Part shown: positions 29,137-39,168 of the stretch, piece by piece
Layout: each line of letters starts with the position of its first letter
Position numbering within the stretch: position 1 is the stretch's first letter
Source: Tsuneonella rigui
GTDB lineage: Bacteria > Pseudomonadota > Alphaproteobacteria > Sphingomonadales > Sphingomonadaceae
Length of the DNA: 64,000 bases
Direction: 5' to 3'
Assembly: GCF_003958625.1 (NCBI RefSeq)
Contig: NZ_RSEL01000014.1
Span: forward strand, 1 to 64,000
The notes under the pieces: model-generated
Databases searched by the model: none
Seen by the model: only the letters and a program-made list of their open reading frames with translations
What the model was told of the DNA's origin: nothing
Program-made: the position numbers and the translations under genes

Positions 29137-31638
29137 TTACTGCACCGGCGCGCGCAATTGCCGGGCATAGAACCAGCCGATCCCGATCAGGCTGAAGCCG
29201 AGCGCCATGAACGAGGCGATCCGCGCGAGCCCCTCAAGCCCCGCGGCATCGATCAGGAACACCTTCAGCACCGCGATTACCATCACCACCAGGCTGCCGA
29301 TCCGCCAGCTCCGCTCGTGCGTGCGCGCGCCCCACAACAGGAAGCCGACCGCGAGCACGATTCCGATCAGCGAGCGAAGCAGGTCCTCGGTCGGGCCGAC
29401 CGGCGTCGAGCTAAGCAGCGAGCCGGCGAACAACTGGCGCAGTTCGGTGAGGGCAAACACAGCGATGACCGTCATGATCGCGCCGTCGAGCACCCAGCGG
29501 ATTGCCGGCGTCCCAACCGGCAGCCAGCGGCGAAGCAGGAGCAATGCTGCCAGTCCCACCGCGAAGCTCGGCAGCACGGCGTTGGCGACCGGCAGCGCTC
29601 CGACCGCCTGCGCGCTCCACAGCGGGTTGTGCAAGACAAGCGAGAACCACGCGAAGTGGGCAAACGCTGTCACCGCGAGTCCAATCGCCACCCCGCGATA
29701 ATTGCGCGTCGCCGCCAGCCACGCGGCGCCGAGCAGGATGGCCTCCCACACCGCACGCTCGATCACACCGGTCACGACGAAATCACTGCCTGCGAGAGCG
29801 GCGAACAGGTGCCGGAACAAGACGTGCGCGGCTACGGCCGCCGCCACGATCACAGCAGCTCCAGTGATGCGGCGAGCGACTGCGGGAGCCGCAAAGAGCG
29901 TCCACGCACCACCGCCGACAACCGCCGGCAACAAGGGTAGCCCGGTCATCCGCACCGAGGGCAGGTCCTCGACCTTCATCGGCACGCCGGCCAAGGCCTG
30001 CGAACCCGCCAGGAGCCAATCGTAAAGCGGCTCGACCGCCCACAGCGCGGCAAGAATGGCGAACGTCGCCGAGGCAGCGGCAAACTGCCTCCAGCGCCAT
30101 GCCAGCACCGCAGCGGCGAGCGCGGCGATCCACGCGAGCGCATCCTGCGGCGCAATTTGCGCTACCGCGCTGTACGCCAGCAGTGCTCCGATGGCTTCGG
30201 CCGCGATCCGTACGCCGGCTGTAGGGGAAAGTGGTGAGAGGCGCGCGAGTGCGAGCGCGGCAGCGGGGAGGCAGCCAAGCGCGAACAGTGCGAGCGCCAT
30301 GCCCGGCTGCGGACTGTCCGGGAGAGCCGAACCGAATTGCCACAGCGCCGCCAGAGCAAGGCCCAGCGCGACTCCGCCGACTTGCGCGAAGTCGAGGTCT
30401 CGGCCCGTTCCGCCCCAGATCTGTGCCAGCGGCACCCCTGCAAAAATCGCCGCGAGCGCGACGCTCACACCGGTGAACATGCCGACCGCAGGCGATGGCC
30501 AGACCAGGAGCAGCGCAATCCCGACCGCTGCCGCCGTCGCGCTCGCCTCCCGCATCGCGGCGTCGCGCCAGCCGAACCAGGCGAGCGCGGTGCCCAGCAG
30601 CACGTACATGCCCCACGCCAGCGGAGCGAACCCGCCCTGCTGCACAAGCACCGCAAGCTGGAGCGCAGCGAGACCACTCGCGACGACGCGGACCCACCAA
30701 TGCGTCCGGCCCTCGCCGCCCGAGATGGCAGGAATCACCGCGCCCAGCAGCACGAGGTATGCACCCAGCACCGCGACGTCGGGCGTTCTGGTGATCTCGC
30801 TTGCGGTGAGCAACCCACCCCACCCGAGTCCGCCAGCGAGGGCGGCCATGCCGAGCCAACCGCGGTTCTGTCGCCGGCCAGTGAGCGACAGGCCCGTCGT
30901 CACCAGCGCGAGGTAGAGCGTCAGCAGCGGCAGGTTCGCCTGCTCACTGCCGACCAGCGCCGGTGCGGCGAATCCGCCGACCAGCCCGAGGACCGCGCTC
31001 GGCAGGCCGAAGCGGTACGACAGCGCGATCGCCGCCGCGGTCACCAACGCCAGCCCGATGAACGCGAAGGTCGACCCGATCAGGCCGTACGCGGTTCCGG
31101 CGAGGTAGAACGCCGCGTAGAGCGTCGCCAGCCCCGCCCCGGCCAGTGCTTGCGCCACGCGCGGATCGGCCACCCGCTCGCGCCAGCGATAAGCGACCTC
31201 CGCCCCGCCGATCAACGCGATCCCGAACAGCCCGGCGAGCACCACGCGCACCGGCGGGGTGAGCAGCCCGGCGTCGATCGACCAGCGGACGAGGAAGAAC
31301 CCCGCGACCGCCAGTGTCACGCCGCCCGCCCAGATCGGCAGCAGGCGGCCGAACAGGTCCTCGAAATCGAAACGCGGGCGCCACGGTTCGGGCTCCTCCT
31401 CAGCCGTGGGTGCGTCCGCTACCGGCTCGGCGGAGGGAGCCGGGATTAGCGCTCCGGGGCTAACGGTCTCGACCGGCGCCTGCCGCTCGGCGGGGATCGT
31501 TGACGACGCGGGCGAAGCCGGCATTGGCGCTCTGTCGCGCAGTCGGACAACCTCGCGCTCCAGCGTGTCGACGCGCCGCCACAACCAGGCGAGCGCGCCG
31601 GCCAGAACCAGGAAGACCAACAGGACCATTGCGCCCAT
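29137..31638 (-). CDS. DUF2339 polytopic membrane protein
   Basis: An 833-residue protein. The first segment (MGAMVLLVFLVLAGALAWLW) and a coiled region (RVDTLEREVVRLRD) are followed by a Pro/Ala-rich linker and then more than 20 hydrophobic segments to the C-terminus. The block RFDFEDLFGRLLPIWAGGVT is the DUF2339 signature. The biochemical role of this family is unknown. It is divergent from the Crp/Fnr gene and lies upstream of virB1 on the same strand; a link to the T4SS is not supported by sequence. Confidence 0.9.
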   Translation of the reverse strand: MGAMVLLVFLVLAGALAWLWRRVDTLEREVVRLRDRAPMPASPASSTIPAERQAPVETVSPGALIPAPSAEPVADAPTAEEEPEPWRPRFDFEDLFGRLLPIWAGGVTLAVAGFFLVRWSIDAGLLTPPVRVVLAGLFGIALIGGAEVAYRWRERVADPRVAQALAGAGLATLYAAFYLAGTAYGLIGSTFAFIGLALVTAAAIALSYRFGLPSAVLGLVGGFAAPALVGSEQANLPLLTLYLALVTTGLSLTGRRQNRGWLGMAALAGGLGWGGLLTASEITRTPDVAVLGAYLVLLGAVIPAISGGEGRTHWWVRVVASGLAALQLAVLVQQGGFAPLAWGMYVLLGTALAWFGWRDAAMREASATAAAVGIALLLVWPSPAVGMFTGVSVALAAIFAGVPLAQIWGGTGRDLDFAQVGGVALGLALAALWQFGSALPDSPQPGMALALFALGCLPAAALALARLSPLSPTAGVRIAAEAIGALLAYSAVAQIAPQDALAWIAALAAAVLAWRWRQFAAASATFAILAALWAVEPLYDWLLAGSQALAGVPMKVEDLPSVRMTGLPLLPAVVGGGAWTLFAAPAVARRITGAAVIVAAAVAAHVLFRHLFAALAGSDFVVTGVIERAVWEAILLGAAWLAATRNYRGVAIGLAVTAFAHFAWFSLVLHNPLWSAQAVGALPVANAVLPSFAVGLAALLLLRRWLPVGTPAIRWVLDGAIMTVIAVFALTELRQLFAGSLLSSTPVGPTEDLLRSLIGIVLAVGFLLWGARTHERSWRIGSLVVMVIAVLKVFLIDAAGLEGLARIASFMALGFSLIGIGWFYARQLRAPVQ

Positions 31639-31708
31639 CGTTCACTGTCGCTGACTTTTATTCAAGCGGGCCCGGAACCGAACCCTGTCCCATGCACTAA
31701 AGTTAGGC

Positions 31709-32479
31709 ATGGTGGAGGATGCAGAACAATACCCGCTGACGGGGCGCTTCCTCATGGGCCGCTCCCGTCACGCGATGGGCGAGCGCGAGAAAGAGCTACT
31801 CGAAAATTCGGTCGAGGAGGTCGCGGAGTTCGACCGGCCGCACCGCGTCCTGTCGCGCGGGCAGGTGGCCGAGCGCAGCACGATGCTGATCGAGGGCTAC
31901 ATCCTGCGCACGATCAGCGAGCGCGAACGCCGCTACGTGGTCGGCATTCATGTGCCGGGCGATTTCGTCGATCTCCACGCCTATGCGCTCAAGCGGCTCG
32001 ATCACGACGTGGTGACGATCGGCCCGACCAAGGTCGGCTTCGTGACGCACGAGCGGATCGGTTACATCCACGAAAACCACCCGCACCTGTCGCGGCTGTT
32101 CTGGTTTTCGACGCTGCTCGATGCCGCGATCCACCGGCAGTGGACGCTCAAGCTGGAGCAGCTGAAGGCGAGCCGGCGGGTGGCGCATCGCCTCGCGGAA
32201 ATCTGGAAGCGGCTGGAGATGGTGGGGCTTGGTAGGCCGAACGGGTTTCGCTCTCCGCTCACACAGACCGATCTGGCGGACATGTGCGGGACCACGCCGA
32301 TCCACATGAACCGGGCGCTATCGGAACTAAGGCGCGAGGACATCGCCGAGTTCCGCCGCGGGCTGGTGATCGTGCGCGACCGGGCGAAGCTCGAGGAGCA
32401 CGGCGATTTCGATCCGGCCTATCTCTATGGCGGCGAGGGACCGCTCAGCGTTCGGCATGAGCTCGACGACGACCGCTAG
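31709..32479 (+). CDS. Crp/Fnr family transcriptional regulator
   Basis: The protein has 256 residues. A cyclic-nucleotide-binding-like beta-barrel (about 45-130: VLSRGQVAERSTMLIEGYIL, VVGIHVPGDFVDLHAY) is followed by a long dimerisation helix and a winged helix with LTQTDLADMCGTTPIHMNRAL at about 190-210. The N-terminus has no Fnr-type cysteine cluster, so it is not an oxygen-sensing Fnr. The ligand is unknown. It is divergent from the DUF2339 gene with 70 bp between them and convergent with eda. Confidence 0.92.
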   Translation: MVEDAEQYPLTGRFLMGRSRHAMGEREKELLENSVEEVAEFDRPHRVLSRGQVAERSTMLIEGYILRTISERERRYVVGIHVPGDFVDLHAYALKRLDHDVVTIGPTKVGFVTHERIGYIHENHPHLSRLFWFSTLLDAAIHRQWTLKLEQLKASRRVAHRLAEIWKRLEMVGLGRPNGFRSPLTQTDLADMCGTTPIHMNRALSELRREDIAEFRRGLVIVRDRAKLEEHGDFDPAYLYGGEGPLSVRHELDDDR

Positions 32480-32483
32480 TTTG

Positions 32484-33095
32484 TCAGCCGGCGAGCTTGG
32501 CTGCCTCTCGCGCCAGGCGCTCGACTTCATCGCGCACCGGAACACCTTTGGGCGCGACCCAGCTTCCTCCCACGCACAGGACCGGATCGAACGCGAGCCA
32601 CGCGGCAGCGTTGTCCGGCCCGATCCCACCGGTAGGGCAGAAGCGCACCATCCCGAACGGCGCCGCGAGTGACTTGAGCGCAGGCAGCCCGCCGGCCGCC
32701 ATCGCGGGGAAGAACTTGAAGTGCGTCAATCCGAGATCGAGCCCGCGCATGATGTCGCCCGCGTTGGCGATGCCGGGGAGGAATGGCACGCCGGAGGCAA
32801 TCGCCGCGCGGCCAAGCGGCTCGGTCAGACCCGGGGAGACGATGAAGCGACTGCCCGCGTCGAGCGCTTGATTGAGTTGGTTGGCGTTGGTGACCGTGCC
32901 CGCGCCGACGATCGCGCCGGGCACCTCGGCCATCGCGCGGATCGCGTCGAGTGCGACCGGCGTGCGCAGAGTGACTTCGAGCACCGGCAGCCCGCCAGCC
33001 ACCAGCGCCTCGGCCAGCGGCACTGCGTGCGCCAGATCCTCCACCACGATGACCGGGATGACCGGCGCGGTGCGCATGATCGCTTCGATATCCAT
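32484..33095 (-). CDS. eda: 2-dehydro-3-deoxy-phosphogluconate (KDPG) aldolase
   Basis: The protein has 203 residues. It cleaves KDPG to pyruvate and glyceraldehyde 3-phosphate, the last Entner-Doudoroff step. The Schiff-base lysine is in THFKFFPAM; the catalytic Glu is in VLEVTLRTP; the phosphate site follows ([11 protein letters not shown]). The ATG overlaps the edd stop by one base. It is the last gene of the zwf-edd-eda unit. Confidence 0.96.
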   Translation of the reverse strand: MDIEAIMRTAPVIPVIVVEDLAHAVPLAEALVAGGLPVLEVTLRTPVALDAIRAMAEVPGAIVGAGTVTNANQLNQALDAGSRFIVSPGLTEPLGRAAIASGVPFLPGIANAGDIMRGLDLGLTHFKFFPAMAAGGLPALKSLAAPFGMVRFCPTGGIGPDNAAAWLAFDPVLCVGGSWVAPKGVPVRDEVERLAREAAKLAG

Positions 33096-34909
33096 CACAG
33101 TCCTCCCGCGGCAAGCATCGCGCTGGCGCCATGCTCGGCGGAGTCGGCGCCGGTCCGGAACATCGCGAACAGCTCGCGGCCGACGCCATGCAGGTCTTCG
33201 GTCATCGTCGCGGGCTCGCGGCTTGTCAGGTCGGCGGTGGTGGTCAGCTCGCCCCGCTCGGCGCACAAGCGCACGACATCGCCGTCGCGCAGGTACGCGA
33301 GCGGGCCGCCGCTGACCGCCTCGGGCGTGCAGTGGATCGCCGCGGGCACCTTGCCGCTCGCGCCGCTCATGCGCCCGTCGGTGACCAGCGCCACGCGGTA
33401 GCCGCGGTCCTGCAGCACCCCGAGGGGCGGGGTCAGCTTGTGGAGCTCGGGCATGCCGTTCGCTTGCGGGCCCTGGAAGCGGACGACGACGACTACGTCG
33501 CGGTCGAGCTCCCCGGCGGCGAAGGCCTCGGCCACCGCGCGCTGGTCGTCGAACACCCGGCAGGGCGCCTCGATCGTCCAGCGCTCGGGATCGACCGCGC
33601 TGGTCTTGAAGCAGGCACGGCCGAGATTACCCTCGACCAGCCGCATTCCGCCTTCGGGCGCGAAGGGCGCCGCGGCGCCGCGCAGGATCGTCTCGTCGCC
33701 GCTCGGCCCGGGATCGCGCCAGGCGAGTTCCTCTCCGTCGAGCCACGGTTCGAGCGCGTAGGCGCTTAAGTTCTCGCCGTGGACGGTCATGATGTCGCGG
33801 TGGATCAGCCCCGCGTCGAGCAGTTCGCGCACGACGAAGCCGAGCCCGCCGGCAGCCTGGAAGTGGTTCACGTCGTCCGCGCCGTTGGGATAGACCCGCG
33901 CCAGCAGCGGCACCGCGCTGCTCAGCTCGGCCATGTCGTTCCAGTCGATCTGCACCCCGGCCGCGCGGGCGAAGGCGGGGATGTGCAGCGCGTGATTGGT
34001 CGAGCCGCCGGTCGCGAGCAGGCCGACGGTGGCGTTGACGACCGCTTTCTCGTCGACGCATTTCGCCAGCGGGCGGTAGTCGTTGCCGTCCCGCGTGATC
34101 GCCGCCAGCCGGTGGACCGAGGCGCGGGTCAGCGCCTGCCGCAGCGGGGTGCCCGGATTGATGAACGCCGCGCCGGGAAGCGACAGGCCCATCAGGTCGA
34201 GCATCATCTGGTTGGAATTGGCGGTGCCGTAGAAGGTGCACACCCCGGCCGAGTGATAGCTCGCCGCCTCGCTTTTGAGCAGTTCGGCACGGGTCGCTTT
34301 CCCTTCCGCGTAGAACTGGCGGACCCGCTGCTTCTCCTTGTTCGAGATGCCGGTCGGCATTGCGCCGGCCGAGAAGAACATCGTCGGCAGGTATCCGAAC
34401 CGCAGGCCACCGATCAGTAAGCCCGGTACAATCTTATCGCACATGCCGAGCATCGCCACCGCATCGTACATGCAGTGGCTGAGGCTTACCGCAGTTGACA
34501 GCGCGATGACGTCGCGGCTGAACAGGCTCAGCTCCATACCATCGGTGCCCTGAGTCACGCCGTCGCACATCGCTGGGGTTGCACCTGCCACTTGGGCTGT
34601 CGCGCCCACCTCGCGCGCCCAGACCTTCATCTGCGGCGGGTAAGCGCCGAACGGCTGGTGGGCGGAGATGGTGTCGTTGTAGGCGGTGACGATGCCGATG
34701 TTCGGCCCTGCGCGGGTGGCGATCGAGGGCTTGTCCTCGGCGCTCGCCGCGAACCCATGCGCGAGGTTGGAGCACGCGAGCGCGGTGTTGCGGTCGGCAT
34801 GCCGGTCGCCCTCGCGCTCCATCAGGTCGAGGTAGCGGCGGCGGCTGTCGGCCGAGCGCTCGACGATTCGCTGGGTGACCCGGTGCACTGTGTCGTGGAG
34901 GCTACTCAT
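33095..34909 (-). CDS. edd: 6-phosphogluconate dehydratase
   Basis: The protein has 604 residues, normal for Edd. It dehydrates 6-phosphogluconate to KDPG using an iron-sulfur cluster. The IlvD/Edd family blocks are visible: [54 protein letters not shown], and [20 protein letters not shown] near the C-terminus. It overlaps zwf by 8 bp upstream and eda by 1 bp downstream. Confidence 0.96.
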   Translation of the reverse strand: MSSLHDTVHRVTQRIVERSADSRRRYLDLMEREGDRHADRNTALACSNLAHGFAASAEDKPSIATRAGPNIGIVTAYNDTISAHQPFGAYPPQMKVWAREVGATAQVAGATPAMCDGVTQGTDGMELSLFSRDVIALSTAVSLSHCMYDAVAMLGMCDKIVPGLLIGGLRFGYLPTMFFSAGAMPTGISNKEKQRVRQFYAEGKATRAELLKSEAASYHSAGVCTFYGTANSNQMMLDLMGLSLPGAAFINPGTPLRQALTRASVHRLAAITRDGNDYRPLAKCVDEKAVVNATVGLLATGGSTNHALHIPAFARAAGVQIDWNDMAELSSAVPLLARVYPNGADDVNHFQAAGGLGFVVRELLDAGLIHRDIMTVHGENLSAYALEPWLDGEELAWRDPGPSGDETILRGAAAPFAPEGGMRLVEGNLGRACFKTSAVDPERWTIEAPCRVFDDQRAVAEAFAAGELDRDVVVVVRFQGPQANGMPELHKLTPPLGVLQDRGYRVALVTDGRMSGASGKVPAAIHCTPEAVSGGPLAYLRDGDVVRLCAERGELTTTADLTSREPATMTEDLHGVGRELFAMFRTGADSAEHGASAMLAAGGL

Positions 34910-36350
34910 GCCACGTCACCCCATCGCGCTCGGCCAGCGCGATCGCCGCGCTGGGGCCCCAGTTGCCCGCGCCGTAACTCTTGGGCTCGAGGCCGGTGTC
35001 GGCCCACAGCGCGCGGATGGCGTCGACCCACTCCCACTGCGCCTCGACCTCGTCCCGGCGAACGAACAGCGTCTGGTCGCCTTCGATGAGGTCGAGCAAC
35101 AGCCGTTCGTAGGCGATGCGATGCACCACCCCGCCCAGCGCGTCGGGCATCGAGATGTCGAGCGGCACCGGCCGCAACCGGATGCCCTCGCGGTCGAGGC
35201 CCGGCACCTTGGCCATCAGCGACAGGTGCACATTCTCTTCGGGCTGGATGCCGATCACGAGCTGGTTGGGCCGCGTTTTCGCGCCTCGCCCCTCGAAGAT
35301 CGAGAACGGCACGCAGCGGAACTGGATGACGATCTCGGTCACCCGCTCGGGCAGGCGCTTGCCGGTTCGCAGGTAGAACGGCACGCCCTTCCAGCGCCAG
35401 TTGTCGACATGCGCCTTGATCGCGACGAAGGTCTCGGTCGCGCTGTCCTTGCCCAGTTCGTCGTCGTAGCCGGGCACTGCCTGGCCGGAGATCGCGCCGG
35501 CGCGGTACTGGCCGGTGACGGTCTCACCCTCGGCGACCTTGCGCAGGGAGCGCAGCACCTTGACCTTCTCGTCGCGCACCGCGGTGGCGTCGAAGCTGGT
35601 CGGCGGCTCCATCGCCACCAGCGCGAGGAGCTGGAGCATGTGGTTCTGCACCATGTCGCGCAGCGCGCCGCTGTCGTCGTAGTAGGCGACGCGGCTCTCC
35701 AGCCCGACCGTCTCGGCGACGGTGATCTGCACGTGATCGATGTAATTGGCGTTCCAGATCGGCTCGAACATCACGTTGGCAAAGCGCAGCGCGAGGAGGT
35801 TCTGGACCGTCTCCTTGCCGAGGTAGTGATCGATCCGGAAGATGCGGTCCTCGCTGAAGGCGGAGGCCACCGCGTCGTTGATCTCGCGGCTGCTTTCGAG
35901 GCTGGTGCCGAGCGGCTTTTCGAGGCCGATGCGGACGTTCGCGCCCGCCAGACCGGCGGATTGCAAGCCGGCGATGGTCGGCTCGAACAGGCTCGGCGCG
36001 GTCGACAGGAAGATCGCGAGCCCCTGCTGCGGCTTGCCGACCTTCTTGGCGAGCACATCGAAACCGTCGGTCTTGGAGGCGTCGAGCGCCTGGTAGCTCA
36101 GGCGATTGAGAAAGTCCGCTAGGCCCCCGCGCCGACCCGCAGGAAGGTGCTTCTCCAGCGCGGCGCGGGCGAAGTTGCGGAATTCCGCGTCGCTCATCTC
36201 CGAGCGCGCGGTGCCGACGATCTTGAGACCCGGCGCCAGCAGCCCGTCGTGCGCCAACGCGCACAGCGAGGGCAGGAGCATGCGCTGCGCCAGGTCGCCA
36301 GTCGCGCCGAACAACAGCAGGCGGTCGGCGGTGAAGCGGGTGTCGGTCAT
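34902..36350 (-). CDS. zwf: Glucose-6-phosphate 1-dehydrogenase
   Basis: The protein has 482 residues. It oxidises glucose 6-phosphate to 6-phosphogluconolactone. The cofactor motif [15 protein letters not shown] is at about 15-29 and the active-site RIDHYLGKE at about 173-181. It starts the zwf-edd-eda unit. The 93 bp between it and frk has no terminator I can see, so the two sets may be cotranscribed. No pgl (6-phosphogluconolactonase) gene lies in the cluster. Confidence 0.97.
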   Translation of the reverse strand: MTDTRFTADRLLLFGATGDLAQRMLLPSLCALAHDGLLAPGLKIVGTARSEMSDAEFRNFARAALEKHLPAGRRGGLADFLNRLSYQALDASKTDGFDVLAKKVGKPQQGLAIFLSTAPSLFEPTIAGLQSAGLAGANVRIGLEKPLGTSLESSREINDAVASAFSEDRIFRIDHYLGKETVQNLLALRFANVMFEPIWNANYIDHVQITVAETVGLESRVAYYDDSGALRDMVQNHMLQLLALVAMEPPTSFDATAVRDEKVKVLRSLRKVAEGETVTGQYRAGAISGQAVPGYDDELGKDSATETFVAIKAHVDNWRWKGVPFYLRTGKRLPERVTEIVIQFRCVPFSIFEGRGAKTRPNQLVIGIQPEENVHLSLMAKVPGLDREGIRLRPVPLDISMPDALGGVVHRIAYERLLLDLIEGDQTLFVRRDEVEAQWEWVDAIRALWADTGLEPKSYGAGNWGPSAAIALAERDGVTWHE

Positions 36351-36443
36351 GGCCCTCCGGGGAATGCGCCGCCTGGCGCGGAGATCGTCTGAGCCCCTAG
36401 CAACCCAACGCCCGAGGGCAAAGGAAGGGCATGTTTATTTGCC

Positions 36444-37328
36444 TCAAGTGGGCAGCGCCCGCCTCCCGAGCTCGATCGCCCCGCGAATGCCGGCATCGTC
36501 GCCGAGGCCCGGCGCCACGAGATAGCGCTCCAGCCCCGGGTCGAGCGCGGGGTGATCGACGAACCCGGCCAGCCGTACCTCGGTCAGGCGGCGGAGCGCG
36601 GGGATCAGGCCCGTCGCTTTGCTGACCCCGCCGCCGAAGATCAGCCGCTCGGGCATGTGCAGCAGCACCACCGCCGCGGCATAATCGGCAAGGTAGTGGG
36701 CGATCGTCTCCAGCTCCGCCTCGCCGAGCCGGTCGAGGCTGGCGCCCCACCGCGCCATGATCGCGGGCCCGCTGGCGAGCCCCTCGACGCAATCGCCGTG
36801 ATAGCTGCAGACGCCCGGAAACGCGTCGCCCTCGACGCGGGGCGGGCGCAAGTGCCCGCATTCGAGGTGGGCGATGCCCATCACCGGAACCCCGTCGCGC
36901 AGCACCCCGCCGCCGATGCCGGTGCCGACGGTGGTGTAAGCGAGGCTCGCCACTCCCTGCCCCGCGCCCGCGATCCATTCGCCGAGCGCCGCGGCGTTGA
37001 CGTCGGTATCGACCGCCAGCGGTACGCCGAATTCGGCCAGCGCCTGCGGGTAGGACGCGCCGCTCCAGTGCGCCTTTGTCGTGGTGGTGATCGCGCCCCA
37101 ATTATCCGCTCGCTGGTCGAGCTGGATCGGGCCGAAGCTGCCGATCCCGAACGCGCCGATCGGCCCGTGCTCGGCCTGGGCGGCGCGAAAGAAATCCGCC
37201 ATCGCGCGCATGGTAACATCGGGCGTCTCGGTCGGAATGCGGGCGTGCGCGCGGATGCCGCCTGCCTCGTCAGCCAGCGCAAGGACGAACTTGGTCCCGC
37301 CCGCTTCGACTGCGCCGATCAGGCTCAT
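36444..37328 (-). CDS. ROK-family fructokinase
   Basis: The protein has 294 residues from the ATG at 37328. It resembles the Zymomonas ROK fructokinase: GAVEAGGTKFVLALAD at the N-terminus, GTGIGGGVLRDG, and a metal-binding block HLECGHLRPPR followed by FPGVCSYHGDCVEGLASGP. It would make fructose 6-phosphate to feed the neighbouring Zwf/Edd/Eda genes. Other ROK sugars are possible. It overlaps yjbQ by 4 bp. Confidence 0.88.
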   Translation of the reverse strand: MSLIGAVEAGGTKFVLALADEAGGIRAHARIPTETPDVTMRAMADFFRAAQAEHGPIGAFGIGSFGPIQLDQRADNWGAITTTTKAHWSGASYPQALAEFGVPLAVDTDVNAAALGEWIAGAGQGVASLAYTTVGTGIGGGVLRDGVPVMGIAHLECGHLRPPRVEGDAFPGVCSYHGDCVEGLASGPAIMARWGASLDRLGEAELETIAHYLADYAAAVVLLHMPERLIFGGGVSKATGLIPALRRLTEVRLAGFVDHPALDPGLERYLVAPGLGDDAGIRGAIELGRRALPT

Positions 37329-37741
37329 TCGCCGACCGCCGTGAGCACGATCTCGCGAGAGTGCGGGCGGGCACGGTGCTCGGCGAGAAACACGCCTTGC
37401 CAAGTGCCGAGCAGCATCCGGTTCGACGAGAACGGGATCGTCAGCGCGCTGCCGGTGAGCATCGCCTTGATGTGCGCGGGCATGTCGTCGGGTCCCTCGT
37501 CATCGTGCTCGTATTGGCCACTCTCGGGCGCGAGGCGGTCGAGCCAGCGCAGGAGGTCGCGCTGAACCGCCACACTCGCGTTCTCGCTGATCAGCAGGCC
37601 AGCGCTGGTGTGGCGGCAGAACACCGTCAACACGCCCTTGAGCAGGCGCGACTGCGCGAGCCACATGCCGACCTCGCGGGTGATATCGGTCAGACCCTTG
37701 CCCGCGGTCTCGAACCGCAGCAGGCCCTGCGCGACAGTCAC
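37325..37741 (-). CDS. yjbQ: YjbQ/UPF0047 family protein
   Basis: The protein has 138 residues. The family blocks are CRHTSAGLLISENAS (about 42-56), YEHDDEGPDDMPAHIKAML and LGTWQGVFLAEHR. Some members carry thiamine-phosphate synthase side activity, and the real role is not settled. The 4-bp overlaps on both sides put it in a unit with frk and the citE-like lyase. Confidence 0.9.
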   Translation of the reverse strand: MTVAQGLLRFETAGKGLTDITREVGMWLAQSRLLKGVLTVFCRHTSAGLLISENASVAVQRDLLRWLDRLAPESGQYEHDDEGPDDMPAHIKAMLTGSALTIPFSSNRMLLGTWQGVFLAEHRARPHSREIVLTAVGE

Positions 37742-38628
37742 GCCTCGCCGGCGGCCGCCAGCGTGCGGCGCGCGGACTTCAGGTGCGGGATGTCGAACAT
37801 CTTGCCGTCGATCCCGACGGTGCCGGCGTTAGGTTCCGCTTCGAAGGCAGCGACCACGCGGCGGGCGAAAGCAACTTCCTCCACACTGGGGGTGAAGCCG
37901 TCGTTGATCGGCCCGACTTGCGCCGGATGGATCGCGAGGCGGCCCGAGAACCCCTCGGCGCGCGCCTGCCGGCTGCTGGCGAGCAGCCCCGGCTCGTCCT
38001 TGAAATCGGCATGCAGCGTCTCGATCGCGGGCACGCCCGCCGCGTGCGCGGCCATCAGCGTGAGCGACCGGACCAGGCGATAGGTGAACAGCCATTCGCC
38101 GTCCGCACCGCGGTTGCCAGTCGCCCCGAGGGCGGCAGCGAGATCCTCCGCGCCCCAAGTGATCCCGCGCAGGCGGGTCAGCCCGGCGTCAGCGTATTCA
38201 CCTAGCCGGAACGGCGCGATCGCGGTCTCGGTCGCTACGGGGATGATGCCGATCGACCCCGGCTTCAACTCATGCGCCAGCTCCATGTGGTCGAGCAGGC
38301 TCGAGACCCTGGCGACATCCTCCGGCCCGTCAGGCTTGGGCTGCACGATCCCGTCGGGCTGCGCCGGCACGATCGCCGCGAGGTCGCTCTCGGCCAGCCC
38401 GCTGTCGAGCGGGTTTATCCGCACCCACAGCTCGGGCGCACCCGAGGCACCGCGGTCGAACGCGCGTAAGAAATCGGCCACCTTGTCGCGCGCCGCCAGC
38501 TTGTTGGCGGGCGCCACCGCGTCCTCCAGATCGAGGATCACCGCATCGGCGCCGCAGCCGGCGACCTTGCCGAGCTTCTTGTCGCTGTCCCCCGGAATGA
38601 ACAGCAGCGAGCGCAACGCGCGGCTCAT
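37738..38628 (-). CDS. CoA ester lyase, CitE/HpcH-HpaI family
   Basis: The protein has 296 residues from the ATG at 38628. Family signatures: RSLLFIPGDSDKKLGKV, ADAVILDLEDAVAP, LWVRINPLDSG, GIIPVATET, ITWGAEDLAAALGA. It belongs with malyl-CoA, beta-methylmalyl-CoA and citramalyl-CoA lyases. The adjacent, overlapping MaoC hydratase suggests a hydratase-lyase pair that acts on a C5 unsaturated acyl-CoA such as mesaconyl- or itaconyl-CoA; this is inference. Confidence 0.88.
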   Translation of the reverse strand: MSRALRSLLFIPGDSDKKLGKVAGCGADAVILDLEDAVAPANKLAARDKVADFLRAFDRGASGAPELWVRINPLDSGLAESDLAAIVPAQPDGIVQPKPDGPEDVARVSSLLDHMELAHELKPGSIGIIPVATETAIAPFRLGEYADAGLTRLRGITWGAEDLAAALGATGNRGADGEWLFTYRLVRSLTLMAAHAAGVPAIETLHADFKDEPGLLASSRQARAEGFSGRLAIHPAQVGPINDGFTPSVEEVAFARRVVAAFEAEPNAGTVGIDGKMFDIPHLKSARRTLAAAGEA

Positions 38629-39077
38629 GCCGGTTTCTTCCGCTGGAGGCCGCTGCGCTTGCAGGTAGCGACCAGCTTGCCGTCCTGGTTGTACGCCCGG
38701 TGTGCGAAGGTCACGATGCCGGCCTCGGGCCGCGATTTGCTCTCCCGCAGCTCCAAAACCTCGGTCTCGATCCGCAGAGTATCGCCGATGAACACCGGCG
38801 CGGGAAACCGCACCTCGTCCCACCCGAGGTTAGCGACGGCGGTGCCGAGCGTGGTGTCGCCGACCGATACGCCGACCATCAGCGATAGCGTGAAGCACGA
38901 ATTGACCAGGATGCGGCCGTAGTCGCTGTCCTTCATGTATTCGGCATCGAGGTGCAGCGCGGCCGGATTGTGGCTCAGCGTCGTGAACAGCAGGTTGTCG
39001 GTCTCCGTCACCGTCCGGCGGATCGGGTGATCGAAGGTCTGCCCCACCGCCAATTCGTCGAACCACAGGCCCGGCAT
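38625..39077 (-). CDS. MaoC-like acyl-CoA hydratase
   Basis: The protein has 150 residues from the ATG at 39077, one hot-dog domain. The start GLWFDELAVGQTFDHPIRRT and the hydratase block FTTLSHNPAALHLDAEYMK (Asn/His) identify MaoC. It should hydrate an enoyl-CoA double bond. Its stop overlaps the citE-like gene (ATGA), the best clue to its role. A GGAGACG precedes the ATG. Confidence 0.9.
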   Translation of the reverse strand: MPGLWFDELAVGQTFDHPIRRTVTETDNLLFTTLSHNPAALHLDAEYMKDSDYGRILVNSCFTLSLMVGVSVGDTTLGTAVANLGWDEVRFPAPVFIGDTLRIETEVLELRESKSRPEAGIVTFAHRAYNQDGKLVATCKRSGLQRKKPA

Positions 39078-39168
39078 GCGCGTCTCCTTTGCGAATGCGA
39101 CTAGCGCGCGGGCGCGGCGAATGACAGGGCGAAACCCATGCCAATCTGTGCGCGTTAGAGCTTCCGCT

